NCBI GenBank assembly: GCA_030272585.1
Contig: BSYQ01000010.1
Location: 1 to 64,000, forward strand
From: Bryopsis sp. KO-2023
Lineage: Eukaryota; Chlorophyta; Ulvophyceae; Bryopsidales; Bryopsidaceae
Length of the DNA stretch: 64,000 nt
Reading direction: 5' to 3'
Each line of letters opens with the position of its first letter. Positions within the stretch are counted from its first letter, which is position 1. The notes beneath the pieces are model-generated. The model saw only the letters and a program-made list of their open reading frames with translations. It was not told the origin of the DNA and ran no database searches. Of this stretch, positions 46,121-55,786 are shown one piece after another. The translations under genes were made by a program, and so were the position numbers.

Positions 46121-46545
46121 TGATAGTGAAGCTTGTGGGTGACGCAATAGTGGTCGGCTGTGTTGATTGGATTCGTGATAACTTGCTGGCTAACGCAAGT
46201 ATACTTGTGGGGTTTGTTGGTTTAGACAACTCTCTAGCTAGCGCGGTTGTGAACGCTACTAGAGCACTTGGGTTGGGAAGTGATTGCGTCAGGCAAACAC
46301 TTAACACACACACACAAACACACACACAAGCGGGAACACACCAATCCCACGAATCCCGAGTTCTTACAAAGTAAAGTGAATGAATGAATGTCAAAACAAC
46401 GAGTGGGCCTCTTAAGTACCCCTAAGTGTAGTACGCTGACGCATGCCCCAAACTCTGGGTCTAATCTGTCTTACTCGTGAACCCACATGCGTCAGCCACC
46501 CTCGGCTCTATCCCAAACTACCTCGTGAGCGCTAAAAGACTAACA
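46121..46545 (-). repeat. LTR2 3' LTR
   Basis: 425 bp. On the element's sense strand it begins TGTTAGTC and ends CACTATCA. It contains CA-dinucleotide runs near 46305-46328. Identical to 55801-56225 by eye. Confidence 0.95.
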
Positions 46546-46575
46546 TACGCCCCCCCCGCAAAAAGTGGGCGCCCA
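46546..46575 (-). other. Polypurine tract of LTR2
   Basis: The minus strand reads GCGGGGGGGGCGTA directly before the 3' LTR, preceded by CCACTTTTT. The position fits a plus-strand primer. The corresponding bases are deleted in LTR2-prime. Confidence 0.6.
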
Positions 46576-46740
46576 CGCACACCAAAACACAAAGAAAAAC
46601 AAAAACACAAAAACACAAACACAAAACTCACCCACTCCCATACCCACACCCAACTGTCTTGGACCTGTCTCTTGCTCTGACGTCTCTGACAGCTGCTGCA
46701 CGCACACACTTGGTCGACGATAACTCCTTTTCCCTTCTCC

Positions 46741-48615
46741 TTAACGCTGTTCCGGCGCTTGCGCTTGCTGATTAGCACGCTGCTCCTGCGCATGCGCTTG
46801 CTGCACTGCACGATACCGGACACAGGGATCAAATGCGGCAGCCACCCTCTTGGACTTAAGGAATGGCAGATCCCTTGTGATGCCGGACACCTTGAGCTGC
46901 CGCTTCACACACATGTTGCAGTGTGGCAACTTCTCGTGCTCAGCCGGGAACGAAGGGATTTCTTCGAACGTCGAGCGTGTCAGCTTCAACATATGGGCAG
47001 GTAGAGAGAATGGGGAGACGGTGGCGATGGACTTGTTGTCCACTTCCGCGACTTTTTGGACCGCCGTGACGATGCGCCCCAGCATCGAGTATGCCAACCA
47101 ATGAGCATCACACACGAGGTGATACCCACAAGGAAGGACGGAATACTTCTTCTGCGTCAGCCGCTGAGCACTTGCTTGCATTGGGCTTCTCCCGCACCAA
47201 ATGCACATGGGCAACTCGTGAAAGTGCCGGTTGCCGCGGTAATTTTGCAAGGCTCGGTCCCTGGGGTTAGTATATTGGACCTTCGGCCATTTCTCTGACG
47301 CAGTGATGGGGTTGCAAGCCTCTTCGATATCCTCCCGTGACAGGTTCACTTCGCTAGGTGCAGCATCCACTTTGTCCTGAGCAGCCGCCCTTAGTCTTCT
47401 GAGCTTAACCTTTTCTCGGAAAGCCCGAAGTGCTGCTTCTGTTGGAGCTAACTCCAACGGTGGATGAACCGCACGCTGAACCTCTGTCACCTGGCTTGGC
47501 CCTTCATCATTCCTTATTTCCCCGTCCTCCAGTTCAGAACTAGGACCTTCGAGCCTAGGAGGTGGACTGCCGAAGTCAATTTCTTCGTTAAAATCCAAGT
47601 CCAAAAGCTCCTCCTCTTTCATGTCGAATAAGTCCTCCCCCGGTGCTATTGCGGTAGCCTCATCTCCGGGAGTCTGAACTGTTGGCGCTGGTTGTGAGGG
47701 TGCTGGAGTCTTTAATGCGGCAGCCTTTAACTTGAGTAACAAGTTGGCTCTTGCTGCATCTCCAGGCATACGATCCCTCGGTGGCTCACCACCTTCATCG
47801 TCACCGTCCTCTCGCCTTCTCTTTCCGTGTGGATCTTCATCCCTACACGGCGAGCTTGGGCGTTTGTTTTTCCCTTTCCCCTTGCCCTTGCTTGAGCCTC
47901 CCGCATCATCGTCCTTGGACGGTTCCAGATCAAGTGTTGCGTTTGACAACAGAACTTGGACTTGGCGATCCAGTTCTTCACGTACCCGTGGTGCTGGTAC
48001 CGCCGGGTTCAAACGCAGCATCTTGTCCGTTGTTTCGCTCTGCACTTGAAGTTTTTCAGAGCCGTCTCTGAGGGACTCTCCCAGCAAATCGATCTGCAGC
48101 TCTTGTTCTGCCAATTCCTTCTTAAGGTTGTTGGCTGCTGCACTCCACGCGGTTGCTACAGCTCGCTGCAGCGTTTCCTCTACCGCGGTAAATCGATCCA
48201 CTATTCCCCCGAGAGCTTGCTTGCGGAGGTCATTCTCACGATGGTTAGCCATCATGTGAGATTGGAACCTTTGCTTTTTCAGCTTCATGGCTTCCAATTT
48301 TTCTTCCAAGACCTTAGTCTTGTCCTCCGCTTCTTTCTTTTCCGCCTCTGCCTTATCCTTGGCTTTCTCCGCTGCCTCCTTCGCAGCCTCAGCTGCTTTC
48401 GTCCGGTCACTCAACTCTGAGAGCTGCCGGGTTAAGGCCTCATTGTTCTGCAGCACTTCCTCTGCGGTCGACGTAAAGTGCTGCAGCTCCTCTTCTTTTT
48501 TAGCTACCTCCGCTTCCAATCTCGCAATAATTGCGGCGGGTGTATCGGCAGCCATTCTGTTTGTCGGAAAGAAAGATGTAAACAACGGTTTGTGCGTCTT
48601 TAGACTCTTTTTCAC
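46741..48615 (-). CDS. Accessory ORF of LTR2: coiled-coil protein with Cys/His cluster
   Basis: 624 codons from the first Met; a second Met at residue 21 (48555, MAADTPAA) is at least as likely, because the first 20 residues look like leader. Residues about 25-225 are a long charged coiled coil (AEAAKEAAEKAKDKAEAEKK type). Residues 240-285 hold a basic nuclear-signal-like tract (KGKGKGKNKRP, GKRRRED), then a Pro/acidic linker. Near the C-terminus lies C471-x2-C474-x21-C496-x5-C502-x2-H505 and, 60 residues on, C566-x2-C569: a possible two-site zinc fold of RING or treble-clef style. No membrane segment or signal peptide is seen, so it does not look like an envelope. It lies after pol, not a standard gypsy gene. 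A broken homologue is in LTR2-prime. Function unknown. Confidence 0.85.
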   Translation of the reverse strand: MKKSLKTHKPLFTSFFPTNRMAADTPAAIIARLEAEVAKKEEELQHFTSTAEEVLQNNEALTRQLSELSDRTKAAEAAKEAAEKAKDKAEAEKKEAEDKTKVLEEKLEAMKLKKQRFQSHMMANHRENDLRKQALGGIVDRFTAVEETLQRAVATAWSAAANNLKKELAEQELQIDLLGESLRDGSEKLQVQSETTDKMLRLNPAVPAPRVREELDRQVQVLLSNATLDLEPSKDDDAGGSSKGKGKGKNKRPSSPCRDEDPHGKRRREDGDDEGGEPPRDRMPGDAARANLLLKLKAAALKTPAPSQPAPTVQTPGDEATAIAPGEDLFDMKEEELLDLDFNEEIDFGSPPPRLEGPSSELEDGEIRNDEGPSQVTEVQRAVHPPLELAPTEAALRAFREKVKLRRLRAAAQDKVDAAPSEVNLSREDIEEACNPITASEKWPKVQYTNPRDRALQNYRGNRHFHELPMCIWCGRSPMQASAQRLTQKKYSVLPCGYHLVCDAHWLAYSMLGRIVTAVQKVAEVDNKSIATVSPFSLPAHMLKLTRSTFEEIPSFPAEHEKLPHCNMCVKRQLKVSGITRDLPFLKSKRVAAAFDPCVRYRAVQQAHAQEQRANQQAQAPEQR

Positions 48616-48670
48616 TCAGGAGCTCGCTCCGTTTACACAAACACTAGGGCCAAGTGGTTCGAGGGCTGCG

Positions 48671-48680
48671 CTTATAAGGC
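48671..48680 (-). promoter_or_regulatory. Candidate internal TATA box for the accessory ORF of LTR2
   Basis: The minus strand reads GCCTTATAAG about 60 bp before the first Met and 120 bp before the second. It lies in the 390-bp spacer after pol and is kept in LTR2-prime. It suggests a separate mRNA; splicing from the LTR transcript is the alternative. Confidence 0.42.
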
Positions 48681-49005
48681 TGGGTGACTCGTACACTTTC
48701 CTCGTTGGGTTATTGGGGTGAGACACCAACGTTTCGCTCGGTTGGAGTCTCGTCAAGACCACCTCAACACGTCACTTGATAGGGGTTTTCTCGGAACAAC
48801 CACACTATCTCGAACGTGACATCGTTTGCCCGGTTTCTAAAGTACTACTGAAGCTACACTTACTGCGCCAGCCAAATAACTTAGGCACCTAACGCATTAA
48901 AGTTAAAGAGTTGGTTTGGAAGTCGACAGAGTTTTTCTAAGGTATCCTTTTTCGCGCCCCCTTGCAATAAGGAGTTCCACCTTAGCCATCAAACACTCTG
49001 TTTCC

Positions 49006-52000
49006 CTATTCTCTTCCTTTCTGCAACTCTTTTCTTTCTTTCTCTTTAAATGCGCGAAGTATATCTGGTGCGTTAACCAGATTAGCTTCAGGTTCCCAAG
49101 TAGCGTCAAGTAGATCGTATCCTTTCCACAGCACTAGGTATTCACGATTGCGTTTACCTCTAGCCCTTAGGATATTTTCGACCTCATACTCTACTTCGCT
49201 ACCAATCAACTCTCCTTCTGGAGGTTGTATTTGCCTGCTGTTATCACTCGAGGCGTGATAACGCTTGAACTTAGAAACATGAAACACTGGGTGAATGAGC
49301 CATGTTTCCGGAAGTTGAACTCTGTAAGCCACCTTTGATATTTTCTCCACAATTTCAAAGGGACCCACAAATCGACGGCGCAGTTTGGGACTCACTTTGT
49401 TCAAAGCAGCCAACGGAATAAAACGGCTTTTTATCAGGACTTTATCCCCTTTCTCAAAAGCAATATCTTTCCTCTTTTTGTTTGCACTCACACACATTCT
49501 GTGTTGTGCTCTAGAGTAATATGCTTTTGCGGTATCTAAGTCCTGTGCCATCCGTGCTACCATAGTCTTAACTGCTTCCACCTGAAATTGCGTTGCCGTC
49601 CCACCAATGTTTGGTGTTTCTGGATGGTACCCATACATCAAGTATGCAGGTGCGAACCCTGTACTCGCATTCACTGCATTGTTTGCTGCAAACTCTGCTG
49701 TAGGTAAATACTCAACCCACTTATGGGGATACCTCTCAGCATATGGCCTTAGAAAATTTTCCAGAGTACGTATGGTAACCTCACTCTGCCCATCCGTCTG
49801 AGGGTGGTAAGCTGTACTCATACGAATCTCTGTACCCAGAGCTTTAAAAAGCGTCTGCCAGAACTTGCTGGTAAAGCGAGGGTCTCTATCAGACACAATC
49901 ACTTTAGGTAGGCCATGGTTGCGGTAAACATGTTCGATAAAAAGTTGGGCGTATCCTGCAGCGGTAATCTCTTTAGTACATGGGGCGAAATGCACAAACT
50001 TGGTAAGTCTATCGACAAAGACAGCTACAGCAGTAAACCCATTAGATGCTGGTAGATCTGTCACCAAGTCAGTGGTAATCTGCTCCCACTTCCGCTCAGG
50101 TATTGGCAGGGGTTGAAGTAAGCCCATAGGCTTCTGTGTGTCAGCCTTTATTTGTTGGCACACAGGGCATTCGCGCACAAATGCCTTCAACTCATTCATC
50201 CACCCCTTCCACCAATATCGCCGCGCGAGGATTTCTCCTGTTCGCGCTGGTCCTGTATGGCCTGCTGAAGGTGTCTCATGGCACTCCTTCATGATCTTAT
50301 TGCGCTGGCCTTTAGGAACCACCACTTTCTCGACTAATCCTCTCTTTGGGACCGTCCAGAGTATTCCCTCTCTGAGGAAATATCCCTCAACTTCCTCGCC
50401 ACTCTCAAGCTTCCGCAATATCTTCACCAAGGAGTTATCAGCTTGGAGGGCTTGTTTCCACTCGTCTTGGCTTGCTTGATGCACTTGCCAAGTGGAAATG
50501 TTCATCGCAGTTTCCACGGGCTTAGGAACACTGCGGGAGAGAGCATCTGCTAACACATTAGCCTTGCCTTTGATATAGGAGATCTTGGGGTTGATCGAAG
50601 TCAGGTACCCCGCCTCAAGCCATCTTGCTTGGGTTCTAGAAAGGTTCCTCTGCGACAGAATATGCGTCAGAGGTTGGTGGTCAGTGAACACTGTTACTCC
50701 ACCCGCACAACCTTCTAGATAATGTCTCCACTGCACCATCGCATAACATATTGCACACAACTCTTTGTCGTATGGTGCATAGTTAAGCTCGGCAGGCTTG
50801 AATCTACGTGAGAGGTAAGCTATTGGCTGTAGCCCCTCTCCGTGATCCTGTGTTAACACGGCACCGATGGCCTCATTCGACGCATCAGTGATCACAGTGT
50901 AAGGCAGTGACGCATCTGGAAAAATAAGGACGGGAGCTTGACTTAAACGCTTTTTCAGTTCATTGAATGCGCCACGCTCAACCTGTCCCCATCTCCAGGG
51001 ATGGTCTTTTTTCACTAAGTCATGGAGTGGTCCAGCAACATGTGCAAACTGGGGAATGAATTTCCTGTAGTATGAAACCATTCCAAGGAAACTACGTACA
51101 TCACTAACACTCTGCAGTTCCTTCCACTCCTTCACTGCCTTCACTTTTTGTTCCTGTGGTTTTAACCCACTTCCGCTAATGCGGTAGCCAAGATAGTCTA
51201 CTGTTGCGACAGCCAGCTCACTTTTACTTGCCTTAGCAAAAAGCTGATATTCTGCTAGTCGCGACAGGACTTTCTCTAAGTGTTCGGCATGCTGTTCCAT
51301 GTTTTCAGAGAAGATGAGTATGTCATCGATAAAGACAACAACAAAATCATCTAAAAACTCTGCGAGTAGGTCTTGCACTAGAGTTTGGAATTGCGCTGGG
51401 CAATTGGTTAGCCCAAAAGGCGCTACCAAAAACTCAAAGTGACCGTATCTCGTGCGGAACGCTGTTTTATCTGTATCAGATGGCCTTACTGGAAATTGCC
51501 AGTAGCCTGATCGCAGATCTAACTTTGAGAACACTTTGGCTTTGAACACTCTATCCATCAATTCTTCTGGCAGGGGTAAAGGATACCGGTTTTTCACCGT
51601 CACCTTATTGATCCACCTGTAATCCACACACATCCTTAAGCCTCCATCCTTTTTCGGTACAAATAGGATTGGCGCGCCCCAAGGGGACTCGGATGGTTTG
51701 ATTTTCTTCTGTTCCAGAAGGTAGTCCACTTGTGCTTTCACTTCATCCAGCTCTGCTGGTGAAAGCTTGTATATTGGACGATGGATAGGTGTTGGATCCT
51801 CCAGGTCTATCTTGAACTCATGACCTTTTCTCTTCGGAGGGATCCCTGGGGGTAAATCACGAGGGAACACACCACGGTGTGTTTCTACCACCTTTTTAAT
51901 TTCGGCAGGGGTGTCTGAACGAATAAGTTTGCCAATCTCATCCTCAGTGTTGAATGGCTGTGTTCGCTCTATTGCGTCAGGCAATTCATGTTGGCCTAAA

Positions 52001-52746
52001 GCTTTCTCTTCAGACTCTTGCACTACAACCATGAATGCTGTCTCTGTTTTGAGATGACGCATCATTCTCTTAGCTGAACACTCAGTCACTGGCACTTCTT
52101 GCAGTATCGACTGTACTTTTCGTTCAGGTTCAATACTCTCTTGGGTTGGATGACGCAACGGAAGATGAAACACTTGGCTGTTTTTGCAAACTGAAATCTC
52201 ATTTTGCTGAAAGTCTATGCGGGGGTTTTCTTTCTGCAACCAAGGCATGCCCAATATTAGGTCATAACCAAGGTCTGGGAACAGATCCGCTTTCATTTTG
52301 CACTTCAGCCCTCCTATCTTTACTCGGAGGTTGTTACAGCTGCCAGCCAGTTCTTTAATATCTCCGTTTGCCAACATTGCTCTCTTTGAGCTTGGTGTAA
52401 TCGACAACCCGAGATCACGCGCTACCTTATCATTGATATAGTTTGCGGTACTTCCACAATCAATGAATGCATAAAGGTCCGTGGTCTTGATCCGTGCTTT
52501 TACTTCGTACCCTCTCACAGGCACTTCTTGAATTTTTAACAGAGGGCACGTGTCACCCTTGGTTGACGAAGTTGATCGAACTTCTGACACATTAACTCGC
52601 TCTGTGGTAGACCGTTGGGTTGTTTCTGACCCACTATCGTCTACGTCTGCAGGCAGGGACTCCTGTAGACTACTCTGCGACTCCAATGAGCCCACAGATT
52701 CACTAACAGAGGGAAGAGATGCAGATGACGCATGAGGCGCGTCCAT
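49006..52746 (-). CDS. pol: Pol polyprotein of LTR2 (chromovirus)
   Basis: 1246 codons from its first Met, but the frame is open upstream into the gag overlap (to about 53022), so it is probably made as a Gag-Pol fusion. Aspartic protease: FIDCGST with Asp96, and ILGMPWL 164-170. RT: VDYRWIN 374-380, DLRSGYW 410-416, and the catalytic FIDD 472-475 (FIDD in place of the usual YVDD or YIDD). RNase H: TDAS with Asp621 and TDH 688-690. Integrase: HHCC at H823, H830, C860, C863, and DD35E at D893, D953, E989. A GPF module lies at 1124-1130 and a chromodomain at about 1186-1235 (EVENIL, YLVLWKGY, TWEPE), which targets integration to marked chromatin in this clade. No stop or missing catalytic residue is seen. 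It copies the element RNA and integrates the cDNA. Confidence 0.96.
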   Translation of the reverse strand: MDAPHASSASLPSVSESVGSLESQSSLQESLPADVDDSGSETTQRSTTERVNVSEVRSTSSTKGDTCPLLKIQEVPVRGYEVKARIKTTDLYAFIDCGSTANYINDKVARDLGLSITPSSKRAMLANGDIKELAGSCNNLRVKIGGLKCKMKADLFPDLGYDLILGMPWLQKENPRIDFQQNEISVCKNSQVFHLPLRHPTQESIEPERKVQSILQEVPVTECSAKRMMRHLKTETAFMVVVQESEEKALGQHELPDAIERTQPFNTEDEIGKLIRSDTPAEIKKVVETHRGVFPRDLPPGIPPKRKGHEFKIDLEDPTPIHRPIYKLSPAELDEVKAQVDYLLEQKKIKPSESPWGAPILFVPKKDGGLRMCVDYRWINKVTVKNRYPLPLPEELMDRVFKAKVFSKLDLRSGYWQFPVRPSDTDKTAFRTRYGHFEFLVAPFGLTNCPAQFQTLVQDLLAEFLDDFVVVFIDDILIFSENMEQHAEHLEKVLSRLAEYQLFAKASKSELAVATVDYLGYRISGSGLKPQEQKVKAVKEWKELQSVSDVRSFLGMVSYYRKFIPQFAHVAGPLHDLVKKDHPWRWGQVERGAFNELKKRLSQAPVLIFPDASLPYTVITDASNEAIGAVLTQDHGEGLQPIAYLSRRFKPAELNYAPYDKELCAICYAMVQWRHYLEGCAGGVTVFTDHQPLTHILSQRNLSRTQARWLEAGYLTSINPKISYIKGKANVLADALSRSVPKPVETAMNISTWQVHQASQDEWKQALQADNSLVKILRKLESGEEVEGYFLREGILWTVPKRGLVEKVVVPKGQRNKIMKECHETPSAGHTGPARTGEILARRYWWKGWMNELKAFVRECPVCQQIKADTQKPMGLLQPLPIPERKWEQITTDLVTDLPASNGFTAVAVFVDRLTKFVHFAPCTKEITAAGYAQLFIEHVYRNHGLPKVIVSDRDPRFTSKFWQTLFKALGTEIRMSTAYHPQTDGQSEVTIRTLENFLRPYAERYPHKWVEYLPTAEFAANNAVNASTGFAPAYLMYGYHPETPNIGGTATQFQVEAVKTMVARMAQDLDTAKAYYSRAQHRMCVSANKKRKDIAFEKGDKVLIKSRFIPLAALNKVSPKLRRRFVGPFEIVEKISKVAYRVQLPETWLIHPVFHVSKFKRYHASSDNSRQIQPPEGELIGSEVEYEVENILRARGKRNREYLVLWKGYDLLDATWEPEANLVNAPDILRAFKEKERKELQKGRE

Positions 52747-53003
52747 CTCATCCGGTGTGCTTTCCTTCTGTTCATTTTTCCAATCGCAGTTGTCATGTGC
52801 CGATTGGGTAGATGTGGAGAGTGTCTCTGTTCTCTCTTCACGCGGTGTACTAGTCCGCTCCTCAGGTTTTCCGCTGTGAGTACTTTTAACCTTTTTCGAG
52901 GCACCTACTTTTGATCTATGCTTCCTACGCCGCCTACGAACTCTGTTTCGCTTACGACGTTTGCGTCGGCCAGGCTCAGACGAAGCAGTTTCCTGCCTGG
53001 CAG

Positions 53004-55655
53004 TCAGTTTAACATTTTTTTTACATCGGGGAGGTTTTTCACCTCCTCCAATCTAGGACATTGCCTCACAGGATGACCCTTCTTTCCACAAAGATAACAA
53101 TTATATCCCCCTCCCCCCTGGGGGTTCTGTCTTCCCTGATTGGCTTGTCCTCTTCCACGGTTACCACCACCGCGTCCACGTCCACCACCACCACGTCCTC
53201 CTCCTCGTCCTTGTTGCTGTTGCTGCTGCTGTTGCACTCCTGCGGCAGCTTGTGGTGGTGCTTGGGCTGGTGGTGTGGGGTTCTGCTGCTGCTGGCCCTG
53301 ATTCTGGCCTTTCTTCTTTCTTCCACCACGCCAGACTCCTTTCTTTTTCTGATTGGTTTGCCCTCCTTGGCCTTGTGTTCCAACTCCAAGGGCTTCCAAT
53401 CGTTCGGCGGATATGATGGCAGCCTCGACATCTCGAGGTACCGTTGCTGCGACTAACTTCTGAACTTCACTCTTAAGTCCATCCACGAAGAGCAAATACT
53501 GGTGATCCTCTTCGAGGTCTGGAATCCTCAAAACTAACCGCTGAAACTCTTTAACGAACTGTTTCACGGTTCCAGTCTGCTTGAGTTTATGGAGGTCACG
53601 CCACGCTTCATCCCGATCACTAGAGAATTCGAAAGCTGTAGCTAAGCCATCCATGAAGTCCATCCAGTCACGGAAGGGTGGTCTTTCACCTCGGTGAATT
53701 TTCAACTCTTGCATCGTTAACCAATCCGAGGCAGCCCCATAAAGGTTAGTGGCCATAATCGATTGCCACTGTGCTTCATGCACTCCGCAGGTTCTCAAGT
53801 ACCGCGTCATGAGCACTTGCCATTTACGGGCTTTTGGTTCTCCACTTCCGTTAAATGCGCGAGGCATTTGCAACTTGACGGTGCTAGGCAACCACTGTCC
53901 TTGCCTAGGAGGTCCTGGGCCTGCTGGTCCAGCGCCACCTCCACCTCCACCTCCATCAGGAGGTCCACCGGGAGGTCCACCGCCTCCACCATCTCCACCG
54001 CCGCCACCACCTCCTCCGCCATCAGGCGCACCTGGAATGCGGGAAGGTGGGCGGTTTCGTCTGTCGCGGTAATCATCACCGCCATCATCATCTGGGTCGT
54101 CATCACCAGGGTCTCCAAAGTTACCTCGCATGCGAGGAACTCGACTGGGTCCACCAGTAGACTCATATGAACCAAGTGCAGCAAAGGGATTATTTTCTAC
54201 CCTTGCTCCCAATGCACTTAACCCAAGTCCCAATCTTCCAGTACGTGTGGGAATCTGCATGGGTTCTTTTCCTTTCTCTTCTCTGACCTGTGCCTTAGCA
54301 CGCTCAAGATCAATTTGATATAACACTTCTGCTGAGGAGAGAACTCTTGGGTTAGTTCGTGTGGGTCTACGTGATCCATCGGCAGAGTCGGGTTCTGAGA
54401 TGCGTACTCCAGGCTGAGCTCTTGTACTCGGAGGTATCAATTGAGGGAATGTGAAATCAGCGTCTGGTGCGCTGTCCACTGCAGTGCATGGTGGTGCTTC
54501 TGCAGCAACAATTTCACCCTCCTCGACCTGTACTGCTGGAGGAGCCGGTATTGTTGAGGTTCCTGCCCCAACCATTCCTACCGCGAAGCTCTGGTCTAGT
54601 GGCGGCCATGATGCAGCCAACTGCTTTACTGATTTCTTCGGCAGTGGCATCCCAAAGGCTGAGTCCTCAGGCTCAGGGGAAGTTGATTCTTCACGCTCTG
54701 GTGATACTGCTCGAGCATCACTTCCACTTTGGGCACTCTGACTTCCGCCACTCACATCCTCCATGCTTCGTTCCAGGCCAGATAATCTTAAGGCAACCAC
54801 ATCAGCTGCATCTTGCTGCTGATCCCAGGTTTTGGATGCCTTTTTCTCCAAGGCAATCAAATCTTTTTGAATTGCTACTCTGGAGCTCTGCAAACGCTTC
54901 ACCTCAGCACCTTGTTTATGCAAGGACTCCCGAAACAATTCTAGAGTCCGTTCGACTTTTTCGTTGGAATCCGCAACAGTTCCTAATAAGCCTTCAATTC
55001 TCCGCCCTTGAACAAGGGATAACTCAGAGAGTTGTTTTAACTGAAGTGCTGATGCTTCAGTTGCTTCCTTTAGGTCAGCAAAACGAGAGTCCGCTAGAAT
55101 GTCTGCGGCATCCATTCTCCTCGTTATTGCGTCCACAGAAGCTTTGATCTCGGCTCTTTCTTTTCTATGGTCGATATCTTGGCGTAATAGCCTTTGCTCG
55201 TATCGACTATGTTGAGCCGCTACTGAATCCAGCTTCTGCTGTTGCGACACCACCGCATGCTGTGTGGCCTCAACCTGTTGCGCATGCTGGTGCTGTGTTT
55301 CCAGCGCCTGCCCGATCACCTCTGATGCACCAGCCAGTTGGTTCGACACAGAGGCCTCAGCATGGGCTAGCCTCTGCCCCAGTGTCTGGTCAACTTGCTG
55401 CAGGTGACCCCTTAGCCCGTGGGCTAAATCGTCCACACGGTCATGGACCGCATCCACATCCTCTCTTAAGGCTTCCGCATCAGCTCCCATGTCTATGTCG
55501 ACAGCTGCTTGCTGGACATTGTGGATGTTCTGGACGTTTATTTGTTGATACACAACATTGGGTGCGTCAGGCAATTCCTCATCGAACTCAGGTTCAATCC
55601 CTGGCTCTTCAACTTGAGGCTCGCGCACTGCCAATGCGTGTTCACGGTCAGCCAT
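53004..55655 (-). CDS. gag: Gag of LTR2 (giant coiled-coil Gag)
   Basis: 883 codons, ATG at 55655, about 130 bp after the PBS. The acidic N-terminus is followed by a long heptad-rich region (about residues 50-300), a Ser/Pro-rich linker, and a Gly/Pro-rich tract (about 555-600). A Retrotrans_gag-type capsid domain follows (about 610-790; FRDWMDFMDGL, LKQTGTVKQFVKEF), then a Q/R/G-rich nucleocapsid tail and a zinc knuckle CYLCGKKGHPVRQC at 853-866 (CX2CX4HX4C). It assembles the particle and binds RNA. It is two to three times the length of ordinary gypsy Gag because of the N-terminal extension, which LTR3 shares. It ends in the slippery region for Pol. Confidence 0.94.
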   Translation of the reverse strand: MADREHALAVREPQVEEPGIEPEFDEELPDAPNVVYQQINVQNIHNVQQAAVDIDMGADAEALREDVDAVHDRVDDLAHGLRGHLQQVDQTLGQRLAHAEASVSNQLAGASEVIGQALETQHQHAQQVEATQHAVVSQQQKLDSVAAQHSRYEQRLLRQDIDHRKERAEIKASVDAITRRMDAADILADSRFADLKEATEASALQLKQLSELSLVQGRRIEGLLGTVADSNEKVERTLELFRESLHKQGAEVKRLQSSRVAIQKDLIALEKKASKTWDQQQDAADVVALRLSGLERSMEDVSGGSQSAQSGSDARAVSPEREESTSPEPEDSAFGMPLPKKSVKQLAASWPPLDQSFAVGMVGAGTSTIPAPPAVQVEEGEIVAAEAPPCTAVDSAPDADFTFPQLIPPSTRAQPGVRISEPDSADGSRRPTRTNPRVLSSAEVLYQIDLERAKAQVREEKGKEPMQIPTRTGRLGLGLSALGARVENNPFAALGSYESTGGPSRVPRMRGNFGDPGDDDPDDDGGDDYRDRRNRPPSRIPGAPDGGGGGGGGGDGGGGGPPGGPPDGGGGGGGAGPAGPGPPRQGQWLPSTVKLQMPRAFNGSGEPKARKWQVLMTRYLRTCGVHEAQWQSIMATNLYGAASDWLTMQELKIHRGERPPFRDWMDFMDGLATAFEFSSDRDEAWRDLHKLKQTGTVKQFVKEFQRLVLRIPDLEEDHQYLLFVDGLKSEVQKLVAATVPRDVEAAIISAERLEALGVGTQGQGGQTNQKKKGVWRGGRKKKGQNQGQQQQNPTPPAQAPPQAAAGVQQQQQQQQGRGGGRGGGGRGRGGGNRGRGQANQGRQNPQGGGGYNCYLCGKKGHPVRQCPRLEEVKNLPDVKKMLN
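53007..53022 (-). promoter_or_regulatory. -1 ribosomal frameshift region between gag and pol (LTR2)
   Basis: The last gag codons read GTA AAA AAA ATG TTA AAC TGA. Two candidate heptamers fit the zero frame: A AAA AAA (53022-53016), a textbook X XXY YYZ site, and G TTA AAC (53013-53007). The pol frame is exactly -1 to gag, and is open from here through to 49006. A frameshift product would add about 88 basic and Ser/Thr-rich residues before the first pol Met. Confidence 0.75.
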
Positions 55656-55786
55656 GGTCTCTCAGCCACTATTTGGGAGTACTCAACAACCACGGTTGGA
55701 GTTTCTCTCTACCAAACAAACAAACAAGAACGTTTGTTGCGCCACGTTCACAAGTTTCGATCTCAAGAACTTAAAGTTCTTGCCTC

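Noticed and set aside
46741-48615. Accessory ORF as a retroviral envelope
   Set aside because: No signal peptide, transmembrane segment or extracellular cysteine pattern; it is charged and coiled-coil.
53061-54741. Plus-strand open frames opposite LTR2 gag (Ser/Thr- and Pro-rich)
   Set aside because: They are antisense shadows of Gly/Gln/Arg-rich gag codons.
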